A DNA stretch of 64,000 nucleotides from CALBPI01 sp038529355. GTDB taxonomy: Bacteria > Pseudomonadota > Gammaproteobacteria > Steroidobacterales > Woeseiaceae. Below, piece after piece: positions 1-7,518 of this stretch (position 1 is its first letter; each line of letters begins with the position of its first letter). The notes under the pieces were generated by a model. The model was not told the DNA's origin. It did no database searches and saw nothing but the letters and a program-made list of their open reading frames with translations. Where the stretch lies: positions 1 through 64,000 of the forward strand of contig JBCBDU010000013.1 of assembly GCA_038529355.1 (NCBI GenBank), given 5' to 3'. A program made the position numbers and the translations under genes.

Positions 1-2
1 CT

Positions 3-506
3 GGTGCTGATGTTGAAGCAATCACGGGTGCGGATATCAATGCAATTACCGGTGCTGATGCGGAGCTAAATATCTCTGCAGCTAAACTAATCGGCGTTGT
101 TGAAGCCGTTGATTACAGCACAGGTGTGATTGACGTTTTAGGTCAGCAAGTGATTGCTGAAGCGTTTGCGGCGAACCTGGTGGTGGGTGACTACGTTGCC
201 ATCGACGGCGAGTTCAACAGCGACCTGCAGCTTGATGCGAGTTATGTTCAACCATTGACCGAAGTTTATGCCCCGGGCGTTAGCGAAGTTCGCTTGACTG
301 GCATTACGATGGGTTACTCACCGTTGGTTGGTCAGGCGCAGGTTGGTCAAGTGGCGGTTGATTTGGTTTCGGCGACGTTGTCACCGACAACGCAAGCGCA
401 TGGGCTAGGTTTGCTGACCACTGTCGATGGCGTGCAGCCAATGCAGGGCGGCATCATTCTTGCGAAGTCTGTTGCCGACTCGACCGAGTTGATGCTGGGC
501 GAATAA
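3..506 (+). CDS. Partial DUF5666-like protein, C-terminal end only
   Basis: The frame is open from the left edge and ends at the TAA at 504-506, so the N-terminus lies outside the window. The first visible residues carry a short repeat built on I-T-G-A-D (GADVEAITGADINAITGAD). This is followed by a beta-rich stretch with GVVEAVD and VGDYVAIDGEF, which resembles the small DUF5666 barrel often found in secreted or surface proteins of proteobacteria (family knowledge, weak match). Residues after that are low-complexity Gly/Val/Gln/Leu and not recognised. No catalytic motif is visible. The function is unknown; a cell-envelope role is only a guess. An intrinsic terminator follows directly. Confidence 0.6.
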   Translation, partial: GADVEAITGADINAITGADAELNISAAKLIGVVEAVDYSTGVIDVLGQQVIAEAFAANLVVGDYVAIDGEFNSDLQLDASYVQPLTEVYAPGVSEVRLTGITMGYSPLVGQAQVGQVAVDLVSATLSPTTQAHGLGLLTTVDGVQPMQGGIILAKSVADSTELMLGE

Positions 507-536
507 AAAAACCGACCACCTTCGCAGGTGGTCGGT
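505..536 (-). terminator. Intrinsic terminator, strongest for leftward transcription
   Basis: Perfect 10-bp stem (511-520 with 527-536, ACCGACCACC pairing GGTGGTCGGT) and a 6-nt loop. On the minus strand the stem is followed by seven T residues (511 down to 505), so it should end the transcript from the leftward isomerase operon. It abuts the stop codon of the rightward partial gene and may serve it too, but there is no T-tract on that side. Confidence 0.75.
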
Positions 537-637
537 TCAGTCTAGCCTCAACGTTTAGGAGATGTGAGGTTTGAGTGTGGGAGCCAGAGCGATCAAAGCT
601 TCCACGCTCTAAACCTTACGTTGTTCGAAACAGGGTT

Positions 638-678
638 GCGGTGATCACGGTCACAATTTACGAGACAGTGATCACCGC
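638..678. repeat. 11-bp inverted repeat downstream of the isomerase gene
   Basis: GCGGTGATCAC at 638-648 is repeated exactly inverted at 668-678 with 19 nt between. It lies 7 nt past the stop codon of the leftward peptidyl-prolyl isomerase gene. With no T-tract it is more likely an mRNA 3'-end stabilising or processing hairpin than a terminator. The rest of 541-685 shows nothing else I can support. Confidence 0.5.
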
Positions 679-685
679 CGCCTGA

Positions 686-1471
686 TTACTTGAGTTCGCG
701 CTTGGAATCGGCTTTGAGTGCAGCGAAGTACTCCTGGAACTGCTGTTGTTCCATGCCCTGGCGCAGACGTTCGTTAACTTCCTCGAACGACGGTGGCTCA
801 GCCATACGGCTCTCTTCGCGCAGGATTACGTGCCAGCCGAACTGCGTTTGCACGGGCATTTTGCTGTACTTGCCATCCTCCATGGCTGCGACTGCGGCGC
901 TAAACGGGGCAACCATTGCATTGGCACCAAACCAACCCAAGTCACCGCCTTGAGGTCCTGACGGGCCTGTAGATTTTTCCTTGGCCAACGCCTGGAAGTC
1001 ACCACCATCGTCGAGTTGCTTGATGACCGTTTTCGCAGCTTCTTCATCGGCTAGCAAAATGTGCCGCGCCTTGAACTGCATTTCATTCTCCATGTTCGCG
1101 ATCTGTTTCTCGTATTCTTCGCGCAACTGCGTGTCCGATACGGGGTTCTTGGAGAGAAAATCATTAACAGCGGATTGTGCGAGCACAGACCTGCGCTGCA
1201 ACTCGATTTCGGCTTGAGTGCTTGCGCTGCGATCCAGCTTGTTTTTCAGCGCAACGTTGGATAGCACAATCATGTCCCCCAACTGCTCGATGAGCTGTTC
1301 GCGGTTAGCTTCGGCGGGTAATTGACCCGTACGCATGATTGCGAAAGCATCCAGTTGTGCCTGGGTGATTTCAGTGCCGTCGACGACGGCGACGGTCTGC
1401 GCGTTTGTCGCGGTCGCCGCGAAAGCCAGCGCAACAGTGCCGGCATAAATTAACGATTTAAGTGTGCTCAT
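686..1471 (-). CDS. Periplasmic parvulin-type peptidyl-prolyl cis-trans isomerase
   Basis: 261 residues. A Sec signal peptide occupies about residues 1-24 (hydrophobic AGTVALAFAATATNA, cleavage after NA-Q). An N-terminal helical chaperone-like region (about 25-130) precedes a rotamase domain at about 132-225 with the parvulin signatures KARHILL, GGDLGWFG and FGWHVI. The family catalyses proline cis/trans isomerisation in the periplasm and helps fold outer-membrane or secreted proteins (PpiC/SurA/PrsA relatives). The start is supported by AAGGAG 7 nt upstream on the minus strand. It is the last gene of a leftward operon yciB-yciI-bolA-this gene, 41 nt after bolA. The exact subfamily is not determined. 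Confidence 0.85.
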   Translation of the reverse strand: MSTLKSLIYAGTVALAFAATATNAQTVAVVDGTEITQAQLDAFAIMRTGQLPAEANREQLIEQLGDMIVLSNVALKNKLDRSASTQAEIELQRRSVLAQSAVNDFLSKNPVSDTQLREEYEKQIANMENEMQFKARHILLADEEAAKTVIKQLDDGGDFQALAKEKSTGPSGPQGGDLGWFGANAMVAPFSAAVAAMEDGKYSKMPVQTQFGWHVILREESRMAEPPSFEEVNERLRQGMEQQQFQEYFAALKADSKRELK

Positions 1472-1512
1472 TGAGCGCTCCTTGGTATGACAAAAAAAGT
1501 AGGGGTTTCTGA

Positions 1513-1779
1513 CTAGTCCGGCGCGCTGGCGTCAATCGCTAGCGCGTGAATGTCGGTGCGCATCATTTCGCCCAGCGTGGCGTAGATGGCTTGGTGAATT
1601 TTCACTCGATTGGTGTTTCTAAACTGCTCTGACACGATCTTGACATGAAAGTGCCCCAATCCGTCCTGCGCACCCGCGTGACCGGCGTGCAAATGCGACT
1701 GATCTTTGACAAGCAGATGGGTTGGCGCGAACGCATCACGCAGCAGCGTATCTATCCTGGCCACTCGTTCCATTGTCAT
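1513..1779 (-). CDS. bolA: BolA family protein
   Basis: 88 residues, the usual BolA length. The fold signature is visible: a HAGH segment around residues 32-35, HFHVKIVS around 43-50, then the helix VKIHQAIYATL and the IHALAI strand near the end. BolA proteins partner with monothiol glutaredoxins in iron-sulfur handling and also affect cell shape (family knowledge). The start ATG overlaps the yciI stop as ATGA; an alternative ATG lies two codons in. Its place behind yciB and yciI matches common gammaproteobacterial order. The symbol is given at family level; which BolA paralogue it is cannot be told. Confidence 0.85.
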   Translation of the reverse strand: MTMERVARIDTLLRDAFAPTHLLVKDQSHLHAGHAGAQDGLGHFHVKIVSEQFRNTNRVKIHQAIYATLGEMMRTDIHALAIDASAPD

Positions 1780-2075
1780 GGCAACACCGCCAGGAACGGT
1801 TTAACAACGACCGATGCGTAAACGCCGGCGCTGACATACGGATCCGCTTGCGCCCAGCGTTGCGCGGCGTCGAGGCTGTCAAACTCCGCAATAATAGCCG
1901 AGCCGGTGAAGCCGGCGTCACCCGGGTCACTGCTATCGACCGCCGGGAACGGCCCTGCGACCAGCAGCTTGCCGTCATTGGTCAACTCACGAAGACGTTC
2001 GAGATGTGCTGCTCTTACGCCGCGTCTTTTAGACAATGAATCAGGCACATCGGTGCCGACTATGAGATACCACAT
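1776..2075 (-). CDS. YciI family protein
   Basis: 99 residues, full YciI length. Starts MWYLIVGTDVPDS; the family core is visible in RAAHLERL with its conserved His near residue 24, LLVAGPF near 38-44, and the ADPYVSAGVY motif near 77-86. The fold is a ferredoxin-like barrel dimer whose true substrate is unknown in most bacteria. It begins 2 nt after the yciB stop and overlaps bolA by 4 nt, so it is translated in the same operon. Confidence 0.85.
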   Translation of the reverse strand: MWYLIVGTDVPDSLSKRRGVRAAHLERLRELTNDGKLLVAGPFPAVDSSDPGDAGFTGSAIIAEFDSLDAAQRWAQADPYVSAGVYASVVVKPFLAVLP

Positions 2076-2077
2076 GA

Positions 2078-2632
2078 CTAATTCTCGCTATTGGTGCCAG
2101 CATCGCTGTCTGTTGCATGCGTGCCGATCCAGATGCTTTGCACGACAACAAACACCAGCAGAAGTCCGGTGAGGCCCCACACCTTGAACTGAAACCAGAC
2201 GGCCTCTTCAACGGAGTAGGCAACTGCGATGTTCACGAGCGCAAGAAATACGAAAAAGCCGGCCCACATTGCGTTGAGCGTGCGCCACTGCGCCGGCTGC
2301 AGTTCGATCGCACTGCCCAGCATGCGCTCTACCAGCGGCGTCTGTCCCAGCTTCGGGATCACAAAGAACGTGGCTGCGGCGGCCAGGTACAAAATTGTCG
2401 GCTTCCACATCAAAAACAGCGGATTGCGCAGCGTCAGCGTTAGCGTTCCAAACGCCAGCATCAATACCGCAGACCACGCATGCATCTTGGACACGGGCTT
2501 GCCTGACAGTTTCTGATAAATCGGATACAGCGGCAGCGTCACCATCAATACGATCGTGGCGGCGTAAATGTCGTACGTTTTGTAGGCGGCCAATGCCAGC
2601 AACAGCGGCACAAAGTCGATGATCATTTGCAT
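2078..2632 (-). CDS. yciB: Inner membrane septation protein YciB (IspA/IspZ family)
   Basis: 184 residues when started at the ATG at 2632 (MQMIIDFVPLLL), which matches the family N-terminus; the frame stays open upstream but that extension (start at 2713) has no family character. Five or so hydrophobic helices are visible, with the conserved KTYDIYAAT segment in the first and NPLFLMWKPTI in the middle. YciB is an integral inner-membrane protein tied to cell envelope synthesis and division. It is the first gene of the leftward operon and is divergent from yciO. Confidence 0.88.
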   Translation of the reverse strand: MQMIIDFVPLLLALAAYKTYDIYAATIVLMVTLPLYPIYQKLSGKPVSKMHAWSAVLMLAFGTLTLTLRNPLFLMWKPTILYLAAAATFFVIPKLGQTPLVERMLGSAIELQPAQWRTLNAMWAGFFVFLALVNIAVAYSVEEAVWFQFKVWGLTGLLLVFVVVQSIWIGTHATDSDAGTNSEN

Positions 2633-2742
2633 GTTGTGATCCGGAGTACCCCGTGACAATGCTGCGCATGGTAGCCGAAATGGCGACCGAATGGGCGTGT
2701 TCAATCGCCCCAATTGGCGGGTGAGTTGCGTACAATAGCGCC

Positions 2743-3363
2743 ATGACTGAGCTGATCAATATCCACCCCGAAAATCCGCAAGCGCGTCAAATAGCCCGTG
2801 TGGTCAGCCTGATGCGTGCTGGCGGGCTGGTTGCCTATCCAACGGATTGCAGCTACGCCTTAGGCTGTCATATTGGTGACAAACGGGCGATGGACCGGAT
2901 TCACCGCATCAGGCGCACGGATAAGGACCACAATTTCACGCTGGTATGCCGTGATTTGTCAGAAATTGCCGTTTACGCGCGCGTTGATAATTGGGCCTAT
3001 CGATTGCTCAAAACATTCACACCTGGCGCCTATACTTTTATTTTGAAGGCCACCGGCGAGGTGCCGAAGCGGCTGCAAAACCCGCGCCGCAAGACCATTG
3101 GCATTCGAGTGCCCGATCATCCCGTGCCACAAGCGCTGCTCGAACACCTGAGCGAGCCCATCATGAGCTCGACGCTCATGCTGCCGGGGGATGATGTGCC
3201 AATGACCGACCCGCAAGAGATGGCGCGGCGGCTCAAAGGGCAGGTCGAGGCGGTCATTGATAGCGGCGCCGGCGGCCTTGTGCCGTCCAGTGTGGTCGAT
3301 CTGTCCGGGGATGAAGTGCGCGTATTGCGTATCGGCAAGGGCGACGTGTCAGCCATCGCATGA
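2743..3363 (+). CDS. yciO: YciO/YrdC/Sua5 family protein
   Basis: 206 residues, the same length as E. coli YciO. The YrdC-like nucleotide and RNA binding domain fills the protein: GGLVAYPTDCSYALGC near residues 27-42, the basic KDHNFTL segment near 61-67, IGIRVPDHP near 117-125, and GLVPSSVVDLS near 181-191. The family covers threonylcarbamoyl-AMP synthases for tRNA t6A; YciO proper has low or divergent activity in E. coli, so a housekeeping t6A role is not assumed. It heads the rightward group with scpA, scpB and rluB, as in many gammaproteobacteria. Confidence 0.85.
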   Translation: MTELINIHPENPQARQIARVVSLMRAGGLVAYPTDCSYALGCHIGDKRAMDRIHRIRRTDKDHNFTLVCRDLSEIAVYARVDNWAYRLLKTFTPGAYTFILKATGEVPKRLQNPRRKTIGIRVPDHPVPQALLEHLSEPIMSSTLMLPGDDVPMTDPQEMARRLKGQVEAVIDSGAGGLVPSSVVDLSGDEVRVLRIGKGDVSAIA

Positions 3364-3478
3364 TGCGCGTGGCAGGCCAGCAATTGCGGTAGAATGCGCA
3401 GCAAGCTCCGCCGCCCACACTAGAGTATTTACCTTGAGCCAACAAGACACCACGCCAGCACCGCAGGGCGCCGATTTG

Positions 3479-4318
3479 ATGAGCGCGCCGGCACAAAGCG
3501 AGATGCCGTTTGCGATCGTTGACGGCGAGCCGGTAACGCAGCTGCCGCAGGACTTGTACATTCCGCCGCATGCGCTCAAGGTCTTTCTGGAAGCCTTTGA
3601 GGGCCCGCTAGATCTGCTGCTGTATCTGATTCGCCGCCAGAACCTGGATATTCTGGATATCCCGATTGCGGACATCACGTTGCAATACGTGCAATACATT
3701 GAAGTGATGCAGGAATTGCAGCTCGAGCTGGCCGGCGAGTACCTGTTGATGGCCGCCATGCTCGCAGAAATCAAATCACGCATGTTGTTGCCACGACCGG
3801 TCAGCGAAGAAGACGAAGAGGCGGATCCACGCGCTGAATTGGTCAGGCGGCTGCAGGAGTACGAGCGATTCAAGAAAGCCGCCGAAGACATCGATACGCT
3901 GCCGCGTCAGGAGCGCGACACATTCGCCGTTGATGCGCACATGCCCGAGCAACGCACCGTTACGCGATTGCCGGACGTCACGTTGCAAGAGTTGCTCGTT
4001 GCATTCAAAGAGGTCATGGCTCGTGCCGAGATGTACGCCAATTTCCACTTGCAGCGTGAACCGTTGTCGGTGCGCCAGCGAATGGGCGACATATTGACCC
4101 GCGTCAACACGGAAGCGTTTACCGAGTTTCGTAACCTGTTCGAGCCCGAAGAGGGTCGTATGGGCGTTGCGGTCACGTTTATTGCCATTCTTGAGCTGCT
4201 GAAAGAGCAGTTAATTGAAGTCGTGCAAAGCGACGGTTTTGCGCTGATCCATGTGCGCGGTGTTGGCGTCAGTGACGCAACAGACGTGATCGCTGATATA
4301 CCTTTGGAGGGTGACTAG
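3479..4318 (+). CDS. scpA: Segregation and condensation protein A
   Basis: 279 residues from the ATG at 3479; a TTG at 3434 would add 15 residues, and the frame even overlaps yciO, but the family core only starts at VFLEAFEGPLDLLLYLI. That N-terminal kleisin helix is followed by NLDILDIPIADIT and the AGEYLLMAAMLAEIKS segment that contacts SMC; a C-terminal winged helix with FIAILELLKEQ follows. ScpA is the kleisin that bridges SMC heads in chromosome condensation together with ScpB, encoded immediately downstream. AGGG about 10 nt before the ATG supports the chosen start. Confidence 0.88.
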   Translation: MSAPAQSEMPFAIVDGEPVTQLPQDLYIPPHALKVFLEAFEGPLDLLLYLIRRQNLDILDIPIADITLQYVQYIEVMQELQLELAGEYLLMAAMLAEIKSRMLLPRPVSEEDEEADPRAELVRRLQEYERFKKAAEDIDTLPRQERDTFAVDAHMPEQRTVTRLPDVTLQELLVAFKEVMARAEMYANFHLQREPLSVRQRMGDILTRVNTEAFTEFRNLFEPEEGRMGVAVTFIAILELLKEQLIEVVQSDGFALIHVRGVGVSDATDVIADIPLEGD

Positions 4319-5209
4319 TTGTCAGGTTCAAGTGAACAAACCAAGCAAGAGCTTGTCGCGCCGGTCGAGCAGGATCACGTGCAGCTTGCCGTGTTTATAG
4401 AAGCTGCACTGCTCGCCGCCGCAGAGCCACTGTCCATAGATCAGCTGCTGAAAATTGCCTTGGCACGACCCGAGTCGGAGCCGGTCTCAAAGTCGGACTT
4501 GCGCGAGGCGCTGAAAGTGCTCACCGACAGTTGTGAGCACCGTGGCGTCGAGCTGATCGAAGTGGCATCCGGTTTTCGGTTGCAGATTCGGCAATCCATG
4601 GCGCGTCAGCTCGGTGGTTTGTTTGAAGAGCGCCCGCCGCGTTACTCGCGAGCATTTTTCGAGACGCTGGCGCTGATCGCCTACCGTCAGCCGATCACGC
4701 GCGGCGAGATCGAAGATGTGCGTGGCGTCGCGGTCAGCAGCAATATCATTCGCAGCATGCTGGAGCGGGAGTGGGTTCGTGTTGTTGGTCATCGGGATGT
4801 TCCGGGCAAGCCGGCGATGTTCGGCACCACCAAAGCGTTTCTGGATTACTTCAACCTCAAGACGCTCGATGAGTTGCCGTCGCTGGCTGAATTGACCGAT
4901 ATCGAGAGTCTGCGGATCCAGCTCGATCTGCCGCAAGTTGAGGACGGCAGCAGCAATCCGCCAGCGATAGCGGGCGGCGCTGATGCAGCACGAGAAGCTG
5001 ACTCGACTGACGCTGCGCACGACACCGAGGCCTCGGCGACAGCGGCGCACGAAAGCGCGCCATCCGCACCGTCTGATTCTGATGATGCAGCAGCGCAAGC
5101 GGTTGGCGACGGCGATGCTGAAGCTGCGGCCAATGCAATAGACGCAAGCGACAGCGTTGGCAATGATGAGAGCGACGCCGATGATAGCCGCGACGTCGCA
5201 AACACCTAA
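4319..5209 (+). CDS. scpB: Segregation and condensation protein B, long acidic tail
   Basis: 296 residues from a TTG start that directly follows the scpA stop and has GGAGG about 8 nt upstream. Two winged-helix domains cover about residues 20-190: FIEAALLAAAEPLS, then SRAFFETLALIAYRQPITRGEIE and GKPAMFGTTKAFLDYFNL, all typical of ScpB. Residues from about 205 to 296 form an Ala/Asp/Ser/Glu-rich disordered tail with no family counterpart that I know. ScpB dimers bind ScpA to build the SMC complex. The TTG plus one-stop junction implies translational coupling. Confidence 0.88.
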   Translation: MSGSSEQTKQELVAPVEQDHVQLAVFIEAALLAAAEPLSIDQLLKIALARPESEPVSKSDLREALKVLTDSCEHRGVELIEVASGFRLQIRQSMARQLGGLFEERPPRYSRAFFETLALIAYRQPITRGEIEDVRGVAVSSNIIRSMLEREWVRVVGHRDVPGKPAMFGTTKAFLDYFNLKTLDELPSLAELTDIESLRIQLDLPQVEDGSSNPPAIAGGADAAREADSTDAAHDTEASATAAHESAPSAPSDSDDAAAQAVGDGDAEAAANAIDASDSVGNDESDADDSRDVANT

Positions 5210-5212
5210 GCC

Positions 5213-6028
5213 GTGGCGGATCGTGCGCAAAAGGTACTAGCGGCTGCAGGCTACGGCTCACGGCGTGAGATCGAGCGGCTGATTGCGGCTGGCCAGTTAG
5301 TGATCAACGGTGAAGTGGCGAAGCTTGGTGCCACGTTGGAGGGCAACGAGACGATCGTGCTCTCGGGCAAGCCGGTCAGCATCAAGGCGTCACGAGTTGC
5401 TCGTCACCGTCACCTGATCTACCACAAGCCGGTCGGCGAGGTCTGTTCACGATCTGACCCGGAAGGTCGCAAGCTGGTATTTGATGCGATTCCTGAGCCC
5501 GGTTTGCGCCGTTGGATCACTGTGGGGCGACTGGACATAGCGACGTCCGGATTGCTATTGATGACCACCGATGGAGAATTGGCGAACCGCCTGATGCACC
5601 CGTCTTATGAAGTGACGCGCGACTACGCAGTGCGCATCATGGGCGATCCACCGGAAGAGATTCTTGAGCAATTGCGCTCCGGGATCACGCTGGAGGATGG
5701 GGAGGCGCGTTTTGCATCACTGACGCGCAGCGGTGGTCAGGGGCTCAACCGATGGTTCAACGTGCAGTTGGCCGAAGGTCGCAATCGCGAAGTCAGGCGC
5801 ATTTGGGAGGCGGCCGGTTTTACGGTCAGTCGCCTGGTGCGCACCGCGTACGGCCCGATATCGCTGCCGGCTAACTTGCCGCGCGGCAAATATCGTGAAC
5901 TGGAATATCGTGAGATCAGCGCGTTGTATAAGAGCGTGAAGCTCAGTGCGCCCGATGCGCCTAGCCGTGCTGGCGGTAACCGGCGTCAGCAAAGACGCAG
6001 CAAATACCGCTCGAAAGGCAGTCGCTAG
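5213..6028 (+). CDS. rluB: 23S rRNA pseudouridine synthase RluB
   Basis: 271 residues from a GTG 3 nt after scpB. An N-terminal S4 RNA-binding domain (about 1-60: KVLAAAGYGSRREIERLI) precedes the RsuA-type catalytic domain with the signature GRLDIATSGLLLMTTDGE near residues 104-121, whose Asp is the nucleophile. RluB modifies U2605 in helix 93 of 23S rRNA (E. coli numbering, family knowledge). The C-terminal 25 residues are basic (RRQQRRSKYRSKGSR). Order yciO-scpA-scpB-rluB supports RluB over the related RluE/RluF/RsuA. Confidence 0.86.
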   Translation: MADRAQKVLAAAGYGSRREIERLIAAGQLVINGEVAKLGATLEGNETIVLSGKPVSIKASRVARHRHLIYHKPVGEVCSRSDPEGRKLVFDAIPEPGLRRWITVGRLDIATSGLLLMTTDGELANRLMHPSYEVTRDYAVRIMGDPPEEILEQLRSGITLEDGEARFASLTRSGGQGLNRWFNVQLAEGRNREVRRIWEAAGFTVSRLVRTAYGPISLPANLPRGKYRELEYREISALYKSVKLSAPDAPSRAGGNRRQQRRSKYRSKGSR

Positions 6029-6040
6029 TGGCAGGCGCGC

Positions 6041-6799
6041 TCATTGCGCGTCGACACTCAAGCCGGTTGGTCCATCCTGCTCATCGCACAGGAAGTACAA
6101 GAATGCTGGTGCAATCTCGTCGGGCGTGCGCAGCGCACTGCGGTCCTCGGCCGGATACGCTTTTAGTCGCATCGCGGTTTTGGTCGCACCAGGGTTCACC
6201 GTGTTGACGCGCACGCCGGCTGCCGACAACTCGTCTGCCAACGTTTGTGCAAACCCCTCGACGGCAAACTTTGATACCGAGTATGCGCCCCAGAACGCGC
6301 GACCGCGCCGGCCGACGCTGCTGCTGGCGAATACGATCGAACCTTTGGCAGTCTTGATAGCCGGAATACACACTTTCGTCAGCGCAAATACAGCAGTCAT
6401 ATTGACGTGCATGACTTGTTGCCACACGGCAGCGTCGTATTGCTCAATGTCCGTCATCTCGCCAAGCATGCTCGCGCAATGAACCAATCCGTCGAGCTGC
6501 CCGAAGTCCTCGTTGATCTGTTCGGCTAGCGCCAAATAGACACTGCCTTCTGCTTTCATGAAATCGACCGGCACGATCACCGGCGCTGCTGCTCCGGCTG
6601 CGACAATTTCGTCATGTGCAACTTCGAGTTTGCGCTGCGTTCTGCCCATCATGATCACTAGCGCGCCGGCCTTGGCGGCAGCAATAGCGACCGCTTTGCC
6701 GATGCCGTCGCTCGCGCCGGTTACCAGGATGGTCTTGCCCGCGAGTGCATCGCGTGCCGCGATGAAGCCGCGTAACGTGTCCGGGGTGGGTGTGCTCAT
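6041..6799 (-). CDS. Short-chain dehydrogenase, YciK-like
   Basis: 252 residues. Rossmann motif TGASDGIG near residues 27-34, SSS..YSVSK active-site arrangement (Ser, Tyr and Lys of the YxxxK motif in WGAYSVSKFAVEG) and NPGATKT after it. Members of the classical SDR family use NAD(P)H; the substrate of YciK is unknown. The ATG at 6799 is preceded by AAGGA at good spacing and overlaps the upstream stop as ATGA; the frame remains open 13 codons upstream but without a better site. It is the last gene of the mtaD-ubiG operon, where yciK also sits in Pseudomonas. Confidence 0.83.
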   Translation of the reverse strand: MSTPTPDTLRGFIAARDALAGKTILVTGASDGIGKAVAIAAAKAGALVIMMGRTQRKLEVAHDEIVAAGAAAPVIVPVDFMKAEGSVYLALAEQINEDFGQLDGLVHCASMLGEMTDIEQYDAAVWQQVMHVNMTAVFALTKVCIPAIKTAKGSIVFASSSVGRRGRAFWGAYSVSKFAVEGFAQTLADELSAAGVRVNTVNPGATKTAMRLKAYPAEDRSALRTPDEIAPAFLYFLCDEQDGPTGLSVDAQ

Positions 6800-7518
6800 G
6801 TCGGGTTCCTTTTGCGCCATTTTCGCGCTGCTTGCCATCCGGTCAACGTCAGTCGCAATGGTTGTATTGTTTTGTTTTGTTGTACACGCTTGTGGGCGCG
6901 ATACAGCAGTTGCGTCAGTATCCAGGCCGGTAGCGGGGCGGCGGCCGGCTCAACGCTTGCCAGATCGCGTGTATGTTGTGCAAGCATATCATCGCTATCG
7001 CTATCGCTATCGCTATCGCTTGTGCGCTCGTCGGTGTGGATGAGCGCGTCGTCGTGATCAAGCAGCGTCATGGCCAACGCACAATGACTCACAACCAATG
7101 GCGTTGCCTGATCGTCGCTCGCGACATCCCATGCCAGCATCAGCGGCGTGCCATGACGTCGAAACGCATCAATACGCAGCGCCGTTGCCGATTCAATGGC
7201 AATACTCAGCGCATCACGGCGCGCCGCTGTTAACCACTCTTCGATCAGACCGATGCGGTGTGCATCAATAGTGACAACGCGAGCGACGGCCTTGCTGACC
7301 GGGTGGCGAGCCTCACCTGCTGCGAGTCGATTAATCTCTTCCTGCCACCAGGCTAGCTTGACCGGCAAGACTTCCTGGCGCGTTTGTGCTGCACTGAGTA
7401 TCTGGTCGCGCATGGCATGGCAAACAGCCAGCCGCTCGCGCTGGGCCGGTGTCAGATAGGCATCAAGTATTTGCAGGCACAGCGCGCTGGGTAGCACGCG
7501 GCTTGGATCATCGCTCAT
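6796..7518 (-). CDS. Squalene/phytoene synthase-like protein, probably non-catalytic
   Basis: 240 residues. The stretch LPVKLAWWQEEINRLAAGEARHP near residues 51-73 is the recognisable helix of the squalene/phytoene synthase superfamily (WWREE motif with a following AxGxxxHP). The Asp-rich DxxxD prenyl-diphosphate sites that real synthases carry are not evident, and the C-terminal part is short, which resembles the NDUFAF6-type non-enzymatic branch (inference). A five-fold hexanucleotide repeat encodes Ser-Asp pairs in the middle of the protein. It overlaps rmuC by 11 nt and yciK by 4 nt, so it is translated within the ubiG operon. Function unknown. Confidence 0.6.
   Translation of the reverse strand: MSDDPSRVLPSALCLQILDAYLTPAQRERLAVCHAMRDQILSAAQTRQEVLPVKLAWWQEEINRLAAGEARHPVSKAVARVVTIDAHRIGLIEEWLTAARRDALSIAIESATALRIDAFRRHGTPLMLAWDVASDDQATPLVVSHCALAMTLLDHDDALIHTDERTSDSDSDSDSDDMLAQHTRDLASVEPAAAPLPAWILTQLLYRAHKRVQQNKTIQPLRLTLTGWQAARKWRKRNPT
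6991..7020. repeat. Five tandem copies of a hexanucleotide inside a coding region
   Basis: ATCGCT is repeated five times without error. Read on the coding (minus) strand it gives alternating Ser and Asp codons. Six is a multiple of three, so gain or loss of a unit would change protein length but not the frame. Confidence 0.95.

Noticed and set aside
4487..5230. 247-codon open frame on the minus strand under scpB
   Set aside because: It mirrors the biased Ala/Asp tail of scpB, has no recognisable motif and no ribosome-binding site; scpB is clearly coding on the other strand.
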